Positions 56,167 to 64,000 of a DNA stretch of 64,000 nt are shown in pieces. A model generated the notes under the pieces. That model was not told where the DNA came from. It was given only the letters and a program-made list of their open reading frames with translations, and made no database searches. The DNA is from Rhodoferax aquaticus (lineage in GTDB: Bacteria > Pseudomonadota > Gammaproteobacteria > Burkholderiales > Burkholderiaceae_C), in contig NZ_CP036282.1 of the NCBI RefSeq assembly GCF_006974105.1, forward strand, positions 744,001-808,000, read 5' to 3'. The translations under genes and the position numbers were made by a program. The number at the start of each line of letters is the position of its first letter. Positions within the stretch are counted from its first letter, which is position 1.

Positions 56167-58110
56167 TCACAAACGCGAAGCTGATATCTGCGAGTTGAAC
56201 CACTCTGGCTGAAAGACGCGGGGATCACTGCCGAGCTTCTCGCGCGCATGCTCCAAGCCAATGTTGACCACCTTGTGAAACGATCCCCACTCCAACATGC
56301 CCACGCGGGACACATCGGGCGTGAAGCCGAGGTCTAGCTCTTTGCGCATGCGTTTCTCGTGGGATTGGCTCGACATGGCCGCCACGTTAAACACAATGGC
56401 CGCAAGACTGGGTAGGCCTTTGTATTTGCGGCGCGAGCGCGGTCTAAAGAAGCGGTCTACAAACAGCTCCACGCTGGACGGCATGGCCTCCAGCGCCAGT
56501 GGGCGGTAGCGGTCGCGGCTCATGTCCACACCAATGACCCTTGCAGCACCAGAGGCCCGCATGATGTCCACCGGAAAGTTGTTGAAGGTGCCGCCATCGG
56601 TGAGTAAGTCGCCTTGGGATAGCACTGGGGGCAAGGCCGCCGGTATAGAGACGCTGGCGGTAATGGACGTTGCCAAATCTCCCATGCGCAGGGTTTGCGC
56701 TTGGGCTTTCGAGTAGTTAGACGCCACGCAGAAGTAGGGCTTCCACAGGTCTTCGATGCCAATGGGGTGTCCCAATGCATTGACCACCGCGTCACGGATG
56801 ACGTTGGCAAGCCTATTGCCCCGAATGATGGACATGATGGGCAGCCAATTGAAGTCTCCCGTGGGGTTCACTGAGAAAGCTTTGGCCGCCAATTTTGTCG
56901 TGTGGGTGGCATCCAAGTCCATGGCGGCATAGGCTGCCATCACCGAGCCAATGCTGGTGCCTCCAGCCATGTCCCACTCAATGCCGTGCTCCTCCAAGGC
57001 CTGCATAACCCCTAGCTGCGAAAACCCTCTGGCGCCACCGCCTGCTAGCACCAAACCAGTCGCTTGGCCGGCAACGATGCGGGCCAAACGTCCCCAATCT
57101 GCCGCATTGCCATGGCGCACATGGAAGTGCGAAAACCCTTCTACCGGAATGTGAGGTCGCGCTGTTAGCCAGCGCTTGGTGTGGGTCGGCGTTCGTGTAT
57201 CCGCAGGGTGCAACAGCAAGAGGCTGCGGGTGACAGCCACAGCAGGGCTTTCGCGCGTCAGGTGTTGGGCTTCCACATCGCTGAGCTGGCAGTCGCCCTG
57301 GGCGTTGGCTACCAGCAGAATCAAGTCCGCATGGCGCAAGCAAAGCCGGGTCCACGGCGTGTCGTCTTGGTCTGCAACCAAGACTTGCATGGTGTGGCGC
57401 AGCTCTTGTTCGTCGAGCCAAGCCAGAAGCTGATGGTATTGGCGGTCTTGTGACAACTCGGTGTCCGCAGCACCGGCGCCCAGCGCTTGGTTGACCGCGT
57501 CACGGTTAATGAGGGCAATGGGGTATAGGTCGGCTTGGCTGGTGTACTGCGAGCGCGCCAATTGCTGGGCGATGGAGTCACGCAAAGTGCCGCCCAAAGC
57601 TTGAATGTCGAGGTCGGCATGCAGCGGGAGCACACACACATTGACCATGTGGCGTTGCTGCGAACGCTTGCGGTTGCTGCGCGAGAGTCGCTCCATGAGC
57701 TTGCGGGCTAAGGGCAGCGCCACGTTGGGCCAGGTTTGCAGTAGCTCGGTAAAGTCTTCGGCTGCCAAGCGCAGCAACACACAGTCGCGCAGCGCCGTAA
57801 TGGTGGCGCCGCGTGGCGCTTGGCTGATAACCCCCATCTCACCAATGGGCTCGCCCCGCCCAATTTCACCCACCGATTCCATATGCCCTTCTGCATCGCA
57901 GATGGACGCGCGCAGTCGACCAGAGAGCACCAGGTAAATGCTGTCGGAAGGGTCGCCTTGCTGCATCAGCACTTCGCCACCGGGGAGGTGAACGGTGGTC
58001 ATGCGCGGGCGTATGCGGGCAAGGGATTCGGCGTCGATGTCGCCAAACACCTCTTGCAATGTGGATGTCAGCAACTGTTCGTGCAAGGTTGCTGGTTGAA
58101 TGCTTGTCAC
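56167..58110 (-). CDS. Patatin-like phospholipase with cyclic-nucleotide-binding domain
   Basis: 647 aa from GTG 58110 (GGGAG seven bases upstream). The open frame extends 148 codons further but without family similarity. N-terminal CNB domain (~20-140: LPGGEVLMQQGDPSDSIYLVLSGRL, GEIGRGEPIGEMGVISQAPRGATITAL). Middle ~150-residue region resembles NTE-family proteins (LVADQDDTPWTRLCLRHADLIL). Patatin domain: GGGARGFSQLG oxyanion loop, nucleophile Ser in GGTSIGS and Asp in TDGGTFNNFP. It likely hydrolyses membrane phospholipids under nucleotide control. HDOD gene upstream on the same strand. Confidence 0.92.
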   Translation of the reverse strand: MTSIQPATLHEQLLTSTLQEVFGDIDAESLARIRPRMTTVHLPGGEVLMQQGDPSDSIYLVLSGRLRASICDAEGHMESVGEIGRGEPIGEMGVISQAPRGATITALRDCVLLRLAAEDFTELLQTWPNVALPLARKLMERLSRSNRKRSQQRHMVNVCVLPLHADLDIQALGGTLRDSIAQQLARSQYTSQADLYPIALINRDAVNQALGAGAADTELSQDRQYHQLLAWLDEQELRHTMQVLVADQDDTPWTRLCLRHADLILLVANAQGDCQLSDVEAQHLTRESPAVAVTRSLLLLHPADTRTPTHTKRWLTARPHIPVEGFSHFHVRHGNAADWGRLARIVAGQATGLVLAGGGARGFSQLGVMQALEEHGIEWDMAGGTSIGSVMAAYAAMDLDATHTTKLAAKAFSVNPTGDFNWLPIMSIIRGNRLANVIRDAVVNALGHPIGIEDLWKPYFCVASNYSKAQAQTLRMGDLATSITASVSIPAALPPVLSQGDLLTDGGTFNNFPVDIMRASGAARVIGVDMSRDRYRPLALEAMPSSVELFVDRFFRPRSRRKYKGLPSLAAIVFNVAAMSSQSHEKRMRKELDLGFTPDVSRVGMLEWGSFHKVVNIGLEHAREKLGSDPRVFQPEWFNSQISASRL

Positions 58111-58306
58111 TGCTTGTCTCCCTGTCCATCGGTTTTGTGTGAAACGGATTTGGCCTTGGCGCTTAACGGCGCTCTTGTAGGTTTTCGGGGCCACATCATA
58201 GCCAATGCCTTGTGGTCCGACGGTGTCGTTTGGGTGAAGCCTCGGGCCAGTGTGGGGATATTGCGACGGCCAGATGCAGTGCCTTGGGGCACCTTGCGTG
58301 GAGTGG

Positions 58307-59224
58307 CTAATGCACGCCCGTCTCCGTAGCGTGTCGCGCTTGGCGCAACACGGTGGCCAGCGGGTGGTGGGTTTGTTGCAGGCCGTGGGCGTAGAGGTCT
58401 TGGCTAAAGGCCATAAACCCCTCGGTGATGTCCCAGGCTTTGGCGGCATGGCCAAAGAGGCGCAGGGTCGCAGCGTCTGCAGCGCTGGCAAACGCCTTGC
58501 TGGGCGCAAGCGGCAAGGCAAGCCCCGCTTTGCGCCAAGCAGCCAGCGCCACATTCCAACCCGTGGTGCTGAGCAAGCCTACCAAGTAGCCATCTAAAGT
58601 CCGTTGGTGTTGGTGCTGGGCGAGTGAGGCTCCGCGTTCGGCCAGTTGATCTGCCCGGTCCCACAGTCGTTGGGCTAGCCCCGCAGTGAGCAGCGATGCA
58701 CTGTCTCGCACAATCGGCTTGAACAGCACTTTGGCAATACAGCAGTTCAGCCCGTTGTGTCCTATTTGGGCAATGGCGTCTTCCAACCGATCAATGGGCT
58801 CGCCCGCCCTGTAGTTTGGGCTGTTAGCCAAGTGCAGCACTTCGGCCATGAGCACTGGGTCGCGGCTGATTTTCTTGGCCACCATAAACACCGGTAGTTC
58901 GTGCTCACGCATGAGTGCGACTAACCTCGGTATGAGCTGGGCGGCGCGCGGCAGCAAGGCCTCGGGCAGGCTAGGCTGCCGCAGCAGTGCGTTCAGCGTC
59001 GCCAAAAGCGCCTGCTCCTTAGGGCTGAGTGCGGTGTCTACCAAGGCCTGCGTGGCAGTTAACCATGGCAAAAAAACCGCTGCATCCTGGGGTGGAGCAC
59101 CACTCTTGGTCGCGGTAGCCGCCGCAGGCGGTGCGTCATGGCCAGCGGCAACGCCTGAGGGCGCGCGTGCCTTGGTTGGTACGTTTTCTTGCCCGCGGCT
59201 AAAGAGCCGGCTGAACCATCCCAT
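58307..59224 (-). CDS. HDOD-domain protein
   Basis: 305 aa. N-terminal ~90 residues are low in similarity (basic start GWFSRLFSRGQ, then Ala-rich linker). HDOD domain from ~90 to 270: LIPRLVALMREHELPVFMVAKKISRDPVLMAEVLHLANSPNY, DAIAQIGHNGLNCCIAKVLF. HDOD lacks the HD metal residues and is thought to act in signalling scaffolds. It sits 196 bp upstream of the CNB-patatin gene in the same direction; a functional link is possible but unproven. Confidence 0.85.
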   Translation of the reverse strand: MGWFSRLFSRGQENVPTKARAPSGVAAGHDAPPAAATATKSGAPPQDAAVFLPWLTATQALVDTALSPKEQALLATLNALLRQPSLPEALLPRAAQLIPRLVALMREHELPVFMVAKKISRDPVLMAEVLHLANSPNYRAGEPIDRLEDAIAQIGHNGLNCCIAKVLFKPIVRDSASLLTAGLAQRLWDRADQLAERGASLAQHQHQRTLDGYLVGLLSTTGWNVALAAWRKAGLALPLAPSKAFASAADAATLRLFGHAAKAWDITEGFMAFSQDLYAHGLQQTHHPLATVLRQARHATETGVH

Positions 59225-59248
59225 AGGTGCTGCGTTTTTTTATTTGTT

Positions 59249-59926
59249 TTATGCAGCCAATGCGACGCGCATGGCGTCAATCACACCCTTGTAGTCGGGC
59301 TTGCCAAAAATGGCGCTACCCGCCACAAAGGTGTCAGCTCCGGCGTCGGCCACGCGGCGGATGTTGTCGGTCTTGATGCCGCCGTCCACCTCCAAGCGGA
59401 TGTCTTTGCCGCTGGCATCAATACGGCGGCGCACGTCTTCAATCTTGCGCAGGGCCGAGTCAATAAAGCTCTGGCCGCCAAAGCCGGGGTTCACGCTCAT
59501 GATGAGCACGAGGTCAATGTCCTCAATCACCCAGTCCAGCACATCCAGCGGCTCTGCGGGGTTGAACACCAAGCCCGCCTTCACGCCCTTGGACTTGATG
59601 GCTTGGATGCTGCGGTGCACATGGCCCGATGCGTCTGGGTGGAAGCTGATGTAGTCCGCACCCGCTTCGGCAAAGCTGGCCGCCAGTGCGTCTACGGGGG
59701 AGATCATCAAGTGCACATCAATTGGCACAGCCACGCCCGCAGCGGTTTTGGCGTGGGGCTTCAAGGCGCTGCAAATCATGGGCCCAAAGGTCAGGTTGGG
59801 CACATAGTGGTTGTCCATCACGTCAAAGTGAATCCAGTCGGAGCCAGCGGCGATCACGTTTTTGACCTCTTCACCCAAGCGGGCGAAGTCGGCAGACAGG
59901 ATGGAGGGGGCAATGCGAAAGGTCAT
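59249..59926 (-). CDS. rpe: Ribulose-phosphate 3-epimerase
   Basis: 225 aa from ATG 59926. [57 protein letters not shown] and [11 protein letters not shown] are the conserved blocks with all metal ligands. Interconverts ribulose 5-phosphate and xylulose 5-phosphate in the pentose phosphate or Calvin cycle. Divergent from apaG across 70 bp. Confidence 0.97.
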   Translation of the reverse strand: MTFRIAPSILSADFARLGEEVKNVIAAGSDWIHFDVMDNHYVPNLTFGPMICSALKPHAKTAAGVAVPIDVHLMISPVDALAASFAEAGADYISFHPDASGHVHRSIQAIKSKGVKAGLVFNPAEPLDVLDWVIEDIDLVLIMSVNPGFGGQSFIDSALRKIEDVRRRIDASGKDIRLEVDGGIKTDNIRRVADAGADTFVAGSAIFGKPDYKGVIDAMRVALAA

Positions 59927-59996
59927 GGGGGCGTGATGCGCAGGGGCATTCCAGTTAGGTTGGCAATGCCCGCATTTTCGCAGGTAGCATTGGGCT

Positions 59997-60404
59997 ATGT
60001 CCAAGTACCAATTTTTGGTGGAAGTGCAACCCCAGTACCTTCCCGATCAATCTTCTCCGCATGACGGCATGTATGTGTTTGCCTACACCATCACCATTAC
60101 CAATGTGGGGGAGGTCACGGCACAGCTGATCTCTCGCACCTGGAATGTGAATGACTCCAACGGCCTGACCGAAAAGGTCAAAGGCCTGGGCGTGGTGGGC
60201 CAGCAGCCCTTGCTTAAGCCCGGCCAAGCCTTTGAATACACCAGCGGCACCCGCCTGCGCACCCCCACGGGCACCATGCACGGCAGCTTTTTCTGTGTGG
60301 CCGAAGACGGCGAAAAGTTTGACGCCGACATCCCCATGTTTGTATTGGATGCCCTCAGCGATGTGGACTCCGACGGCCCCGGCGGCAAGCGCACCCTGCA
60401 CTAA
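59997..60404 (+). CDS. apaG: ApaG domain protein
   Basis: 135 aa. [29 protein letters not shown] and [34 protein letters not shown] and GTMHGSFF are the standard ApaG blocks (FN3-like fold). Linked to Co2+/Mg2+ tolerance in enterobacteria; molecular role not settled. Eight bases before thiL, so probably one transcript. Confidence 0.96.
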   Translation: MSKYQFLVEVQPQYLPDQSSPHDGMYVFAYTITITNVGEVTAQLISRTWNVNDSNGLTEKVKGLGVVGQQPLLKPGQAFEYTSGTRLRTPTGTMHGSFFCVAEDGEKFDADIPMFVLDALSDVDSDGPGGKRTLH

Positions 60405-60412
60405 GCCCTGCC

Positions 60413-61435
60413 ATGGGTGAGTTTGAGCTGATTGCCCAGTTTTTCACGCGCCCCCAGCACCCCTTAGGGCCGGGGGTGGAGTTGGGCATAGGCGACGACT
60501 GCGCGCTCTTGGCCCCCACGCCAGGCATGCGCTTGGCGATATCAAGCGACATGCTGGTGCAGGGCCGCCACTTCTTTGCAGACGTAGACCCCCGCAGCTT
60601 GGGCCACAAAGCCTTGGCCGTGAACCTCAGCGACTTGGCCGCTTGCGGCGCGCGCCCCCTAGCGTTTACCTTGGCGCTGGCCCTGCCACAGGCCGATGCA
60701 GCGTGGTTAAAGGCGTTTGCCGAAGGCATGTTTGCCTTGGCCGACCAACACGGCTGCGCCCTCATTGGCGGTGACACCACCCAAGGCCCTTTGAATATTT
60801 GCATCACCGTGTTTGGCGAAGTGCCGCCCGGCCAAGCCTTGTTGCGCAGCGGCGCTCAGGTGGGTGACGATGTGTATGTAAGCGGCACGGTGGGCGACGC
60901 CCATGTGGCCCTGCAAGTGCTACTGGGCCATGTGACGCTAGACGACGCCACCTTTGCCAAAGCGCGCCAGCGCCTAGAGCAACCCACCCCGCGCGTGGCC
61001 TTGGGCCAAGCCCTGCGGGGCATTGCCACGGCAGCGGCCGATGTGAGCGACGGCTTGGTGGGCGACTTGGGCCATATCTTGAAGCAGTCTGGCGTAGGCG
61101 CCACGCTGCGCGCGCAGGATGCTATGCAATTGCTAGCTGCTTGCGCAGTATCCACGGGCGCAACAGGCCAATTTGCCTCTAAAAATGCCTCGTTCATCAG
61201 CCCCGAACTGCATTTGCAAAGCGTGCTGGCCGGAGGAGACGACTACGAGCTGGTGTTCACCGCCTCGCCCGCCAACTGTGCTGCGGTGCAGGCTGCAGCG
61301 TTGGCCAGCGGCACGCCCGTGCATTGCATAGGCCAAATCGAGGCAGCGCCAGGTTTGCGCGTGGTGGACAGCGCTGGCCAGCCGGTGGCGCAAGGCGTCA
61401 AAGCCTTCGACCACTTTGCGCCCCACAAAGGCTAA
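60413..61435 (+). CDS. thiL: Thiamine-monophosphate kinase
   Basis: 340 aa, slightly longer than usual. LGIGDDCALL, DMLVQGRHFFAD, GHKALAVNLSDLAACGA, GGDTTQGP and VSDGLVGDLGHI are ThiL nucleotide/Mg motifs. Phosphorylates thiamine monophosphate to the diphosphate cofactor. The stretch AMQLLAACAVSTGATGQF is encoded by a dispersed repeat (61118-61175) and accounts for part of the extra length. Frame intact. Confidence 0.95.
   Translation: MGEFELIAQFFTRPQHPLGPGVELGIGDDCALLAPTPGMRLAISSDMLVQGRHFFADVDPRSLGHKALAVNLSDLAACGARPLAFTLALALPQADAAWLKAFAEGMFALADQHGCALIGGDTTQGPLNICITVFGEVPPGQALLRSGAQVGDDVYVSGTVGDAHVALQVLLGHVTLDDATFAKARQRLEQPTPRVALGQALRGIATAAADVSDGLVGDLGHILKQSGVGATLRAQDAMQLLAACAVSTGATGQFASKNASFISPELHLQSVLAGGDDYELVFTASPANCAAVQAAALASGTPVHCIGQIEAAPGLRVVDSAGQPVAQGVKAFDHFAPHKG
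61118..61175 (-). repeat. Dispersed ~50-bp repeat, copy G (in frame in thiL)
   Basis: Plus strand TAGCTGCTTGCGCAGTATCCAC then GGGCGCAACAGGCC: reverse orientation relative to copy A. It shares its central ~22 bases exactly with copy F in gph, yet is read from the opposite strand. Confidence 0.75.
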
Positions 61436-61465
61436 GTCCTGGTGCTGCCCGGCAGCCAAAACCTT

Positions 61466-61666
61466 CTAAACGAAAGTGTTGACCTTGGTGCCCACGCTGC
61501 CTTGGGTGGCCAAGGGCGGTTGGGGCAGGGCTTGGATCAGCCCCAAAGCGGCCACGGCTTGGGTGTCTAGCGCTTTTTTGAGCACCATGATGTTCACCTG
61601 GTCGGCCGTGTCGCTCTGTGCTGCTGCGGTGGCGGCTTGTACGGCGGGGGTGTTGGCAATATTCAT
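61466..61666 (-). CDS. YjfB-family putative motility protein
   Basis: 66 aa from ATG 61666 (GGGAG seven bases upstream). The pattern QVNIMVLKKALDTQAVAALGLIQALPQPPLA matches YjfB-like small proteins (PF14070) found near flagellar or other genes. Function unknown. Divergent from the M14 peptidase gene; the 106 bp between them presumably holds both promoters. Confidence 0.8.
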   Translation of the reverse strand: MNIANTPAVQAATAAAQSDTADQVNIMVLKKALDTQAVAALGLIQALPQPPLATQGSVGTKVNTFV

Positions 61667-61772
61667 ATGAAAACTCCCTGAAAACTTGCGCGGTGGCCTA
61701 CTATCGGCACAGTGGCTGCAAACTTAAGGAGCAGCCCCTACAATCCCGCCAATTTCATGAACAGGAGCCGCT

Positions 61773-62930
61773 TTGAAACACACCAGCCCCAGCGTTCAAC
61801 TTCACATCTCTTCCCAGTTTGATTCCGGCGCCATTGAGGTGCTCAGCCTGACGGACCACCGCAACATCCAGCTCAACATCCGCAAAGACAATGCCGCTGA
61901 GTTTGCCCAGTGGTTCCACTTTGCGCTGCACGGTGCGGCAGGCTTGCCCATCATCATGAAGTTTATGAACGCGGGTGCTTGTGCCTACCCCAAAGGCTGG
62001 GAGGGCTACCGCGTAGTAGCCAGCCAAGACCGCCAGCACTGGTTCCGTATCGACACCCAGTTTGACGGCAAGGTCATGACCGCGCGCATGACCCCCGACA
62101 GCCAATGCGTCTACTTTGCCTACTTTGAGCCCTATTCCCATGAGCAGCATTTGGACTTGCTCAGCTCTGCCGCCTTGTCACCCTTGGTGAGCATGGAGCG
62201 CTTGGGCAGCACGGTAGAAGGGCGCGACATGACCCTGCTGCGCATCACCGACAGCCACAGTGCCACCCCCATGGCGCAAAAGAAAAAAGTGTGGGTCATT
62301 GCACGCCAGCACCCTGGCGAAACCATGGCCGAGTGGTTTACCGAAGGCTTTTTAGAGCGACTGGTTGACCAAGACGACTCGGTAAGCCGCGAGCTGCTTA
62401 ACAAATGCGTGTTTTACGTGGTGCCCAATATGAACCCCGACGGCGCGGTGCGTGGCAACCTGCGCACCAATGCAGTGGGCGCCAACCTCAACCGCGAATG
62501 GGCGGAACCCACGGCAGAGCGCTCGCCCGAAGTCTTGGTGGTGCGCCAAAAAATGAAGGCCACCGGCGTAGACCTGTGCCTAGACGTGCATGGCGACGAA
62601 GGCCTGCCCTACAACTTTGTAGTGGGCTCAGAAGGCAACCCCGGCTACACCCCGCATGTGGCGGATCTGGAAAATGCTTTCAAGTCCAGCTGGATGGCCT
62701 CGTGCCCCGACTTTCAAGACGAATTCAACTACGGCCGCAAGGGCCCGGGCGAGGGCAACCCCACCCTGGCCACCAACTGGATTGCCCAGCACTTCAACTG
62801 TTTGGCGTTCACCATCGAGATGCCGTTTAAAGACAACGCCAAATTGCCAGACTTGGCGGCGGGTTGGAGTGGCGAACGCTCGCGCAAGCTGGGCGCCAGC
62901 GTGTTGCAGCCGCTCATGGCCGTTCTCTGA
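61773..62930 (+). CDS. M14-family zinc carboxypeptidase (cytosolic carboxypeptidase-like)
   Basis: 385 aa from TTG 61773 with AGGAG nearby. An N-terminal ~120-residue beta-rich domain (FDSGAIEVLSL, YRVVASQDRQHWFRIDT) precedes the catalytic domain: zinc ligands in ARQHPGETMAEW (H, E), NMNPDGAVRGN and NLNREW for substrate, His in LDVHGDEG and the catalytic Glu in FTIEMPFKDN. This matches bacterial CCP-like (M14 subfamily B/CCP) enzymes. Possibly trims acidic C-termini of cytosolic proteins or peptides; no signal peptide. Confidence 0.92.
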   Translation: MKHTSPSVQLHISSQFDSGAIEVLSLTDHRNIQLNIRKDNAAEFAQWFHFALHGAAGLPIIMKFMNAGACAYPKGWEGYRVVASQDRQHWFRIDTQFDGKVMTARMTPDSQCVYFAYFEPYSHEQHLDLLSSAALSPLVSMERLGSTVEGRDMTLLRITDSHSATPMAQKKKVWVIARQHPGETMAEWFTEGFLERLVDQDDSVSRELLNKCVFYVVPNMNPDGAVRGNLRTNAVGANLNREWAEPTAERSPEVLVVRQKMKATGVDLCLDVHGDEGLPYNFVVGSEGNPGYTPHVADLENAFKSSWMASCPDFQDEFNYGRKGPGEGNPTLATNWIAQHFNCLAFTIEMPFKDNAKLPDLAAGWSGERSRKLGASVLQPLMAVL

Positions 62931-62992
62931 GTTCCCGCCGGCACCCGCAATGGATAGAGGGTGTCCCAACCATTTTCAGCGAAGGACCTGAT

Positions 62993-63232
62993 ATGCGTTC
63001 ACTTCTCGGGTTGATTGGCGTACTTGTCACACTGGCACTGGTGGGCTTGCTCTTCAAGCAGCAGTTAACTGCCAACCGCGTGCCGCAACCACTGTTGTCA
63101 ACGCCCACTGCGACCATCACGGTAGACCCCAAGGCCACAGCAGCCCAGCAAAGCCAGCAGATTCAAAACCAAGTCAAGCAACAGGTGGAGGTGCTAACCC
63201 AGCCCAAGCCAATGCCCGACGAGGTGAAGTAG
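62993..63232 (+). CDS. Small single-pass membrane protein
   Basis: 79 aa from ATG 62993 (AAGGACC upstream). One N-terminal membrane helix (LLGLIGVLVTLALVGLLF) and a polar Gln/Thr-rich tail (QSQQIQNQVKQQVEVL). Located 62 bp after the carboxypeptidase gene, same direction. No recognised family; perhaps a small periplasm-facing accessory protein. Confidence 0.75.
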   Translation: MRSLLGLIGVLVTLALVGLLFKQQLTANRVPQPLLSTPTATITVDPKATAAQQSQQIQNQVKQQVEVLTQPKPMPDEVK

Positions 63233-63266
63233 AAGCCTTGGCCCAACCCTTGGGTTGGTGTGAGGT

Positions 63267-63318
63267 TTGCTATATTTTGTGTAGCTGCTTGCGCTTGTTG
63301 GATGGGCGCTACAGGCTG
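63267..63318 (-). repeat. Dispersed ~50-bp repeat, copy H
   Basis: Plus strand GCTATATTTTGTGTAGCTGCTTGCGCTTG then GGGCGCTACAGGCTG. Intergenic copy in reverse orientation that ends exactly where the first attC-like site begins. Confidence 0.75.
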
Positions 63319-63392
63319 GTTTAACGTTGCTTAGGGTGGGCGGACTTTTGCGCAGCGTCGCTCGAATGCCGGGTCAAGCTAACGCGGTGAAC
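63319..63392 (-). other. attC-like integron recombination site (degenerate)
   Basis: Bounded by GTTTAAC (63319-63325, fits RYYYAAC) and GGTGAAC (63386-63392, one mismatch to GTTRRRY). The arms are partly complementary (GTTTAACG-TTGCTT against GTTCACCG-CG-TTAGCTT) with a central GCGCAGCG...CGC segment. It abuts the stop codon of the VOC gene by two bases, as own attC sites do in cassettes. Confidence 0.55.
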
Positions 63393-63394
63393 TT

Positions 63395-63862
63395 CTATCC
63401 ACGAACAGCCGCTTCGATTTCGGCAATGTCGATCTTCTTTTGCTTCTTCATCGCCGCAATCGCCTTGGCAGACACATTCTTCTCGGCCCTCAAAGTCAAT
63501 TCTGTCAGCCGCCTCGGGAAAACCTGCCACGACACCCCGTAGCGATCCTTGAGCCAGCCGCAGTGGCTTTCCTCGCCACCGTTCGTGGTTAGCGCTGCCC
63601 AAAGCCGATCGGTCTCTGCCTGATCGTCCGTCTCAACCGAAATCGACACTGCTTCGGTTAGGGTGAACATCGGTCCGGCATCGAGAATCTGGTACGGCAC
63701 CCCGCCCAGTGTGAAGTCGATGAGCCATGAAGCGCCATCTTCTCCGCCGATCTCGTATGTCGCCTCGATCTGGCTTCCTGGAGTCAGAGCGCAGTAAAAC
63801 TCTGCGGCCTCACGACCGCGACCGTCACGGAACCAGAGGCAGGTACGTATGACCCTAGACAT
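63395..63862 (-). CDS. VOC-family (PhnB-type glyoxalase superfamily) protein, probable integron cassette gene
   Basis: 155 aa from ATG 63862 (AAGGGGA upstream). RVIRTCLWFRDGRGREAAEFYCAL and WLKDRYGVSWQVFPRRLTEL are PhnB/3-demethylubiquinone-methyltransferase-like VOC motifs; the Lys-rich C-terminal tail (AMKKQKKIDIAEIEAAV) is typical. Function unknown; such folds bind small substrates with a metal. Codon choice (AGG, CTA, ATA, ACA, few TTG) differs from every neighbouring gene, and attC-like sites lie on both sides, so acquisition as a gene cassette is likely. Confidence 0.85.
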   Translation of the reverse strand: MSRVIRTCLWFRDGRGREAAEFYCALTPGSQIEATYEIGGEDGASWLIDFTLGGVPYQILDAGPMFTLTEAVSISVETDDQAETDRLWAALTTNGGEESHCGWLKDRYGVSWQVFPRRLTELTLRAEKNVSAKAIAAMKKQKKIDIAEIEAAVRG

Positions 63863-63905
63863 CGTTTTTCCCCTTGTGAGGATAGATTGATTCAGCAGTT
63901 TTGCG

Positions 63906-63992
63906 GCTTAACGTTGGCGCTGTCCGGCACGCAGCAAGCGCTGCGAAGTGGCAACCTGCTGCTGTGTGTCCGCGACGAGCAACTCGTTAGGC
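63906..63992 (-). other. attC-like integron recombination site
   Basis: Starts GCTTAAC (63906-63912) and ends GTTAGGC (63986-63992), both perfect fits to RYYYAAC and GTTRRRY. The arms pair over about 30 bases: GCTTAACG-TTG.C..GTC.CGG.CAC.CAGCA on one side and its complement on the other, with the same two-base asymmetry as the site at 63319. 87 bp, within the usual attC range. It would belong to the preceding cassette, whose body lies beyond base 64000. Confidence 0.75.
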
Positions 63993-64000
63993 CATTTCTC

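Noticed and set aside
58111..58554. 148-codon N-terminal extension of the patatin gene
   Set aside because: The extension has no family similarity and runs over the HDOD gene end; GTG 58110 with GGGAG upstream gives a natural CNB-domain start.

Overview
The window looks like a chromosomal segment from a betaproteobacterium of the Comamonadaceae (Rhodoferax/Curvibacter/Limnohabitans-like). This rests on the GC-rich coding DNA with heavy TTG leucine use, a TctC-type solute-binding protein, the fused OHCU decarboxylase/allantoate amidohydrolase, the gcl-hyi-glxR-pyk order, and dispersed short repeats of a kind I associate with this family. Genes are densely packed on both strands. I saw no rRNA, tRNA, IS element, prophage or CRISPR array.

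Layout. 1-5.9 kb: 3' part of putA (with three embedded repeat-like insertions) and two tandem exported polysaccharide-deacetylase-like paralogues, one apparently catalytically dead. 5.9-9.4 kb: divergent argP/lysE exporter pair, a periplasmic binding-like protein, TetR. 9.5-12.6 kb: overlapping three-gene operon of exported proteins (cytochrome c lipoprotein, Tat-exported FAD lactone oxidase, Tat-exported PLP enzyme). 12.6-16.8 kb: orphan PAS histidine kinase, then a LytS/LytTR two-component system with a 45-aa membrane protein gene between kinase and regulator. 16.9-20.1 kb: glutathione-dependent formaldehyde detoxification (frmA, fghA) and a TctC protein. 20.4-26.6 kb: GGDEF-EAL protein, receiver-Ser/Thr-kinase fusion, amino-acid binding protein, Na/Pi symporter. 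26.8-30.4 kb: a four-gene membrane-stress operon (ribbon-helix-helix-like protein, PspA, YqiJ, flotillin YqiK) behind a promoter whose -10 box sits inside a 14-bp perfect inverted repeat. 30.6-36.6 kb: LysR and the glyoxylate-to-pyruvate route gcl-hyi-glxR-pyk. 36.7-39.7 kb: secreted GH9 cellulase-like enzyme and a SPOR lipoprotein. 39.9-46.6 kb: ureide catabolism (uraH, GntR, uraD-allC fusion, M20 amidohydrolase) and maeB. Ureide breakdown yields glyoxylate, which gcl-glxR would convert toward central metabolism, so these two blocks fit together.

46.6-48.7 kb: a DTW-domain tRNA-modification gene followed by three ~410-bp tandem repeats that each begin with a copy of the 3' end of that gene, plus an inverted fragment. 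48.7-54.9 kb: MFS transporter, OmpR-type two-component system, ECF sigma factor, panE-like reductase, gph. 55.1-63.2 kb: beta-barrel protein, CsbD, patatin with cyclic-nucleotide domain, HDOD, rpe, apaG, thiL, YjfB-like protein, M14 carboxypeptidase, small membrane protein. 63.3-64.0 kb: a VOC-family gene of foreign codon style flanked by two attC-like sites, which suggests the window ends inside an integron cassette array read on the minus strand.

The most unusual signals are (1) a ~50-bp dispersed repeat present at least nine times, four of them in frame inside putA (twice), gph and thiL; (2) the attC-flanked cassette at the right edge; (3) the palindrome-controlled RHH-PspA-YqiJ-flotillin operon; (4) the exported cytochrome/flavin/PLP operon; and (5) the small membrane protein inside the LytS/LytTR operon. 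All names come from reading the sequence and remembered family knowledge; no database search was run.
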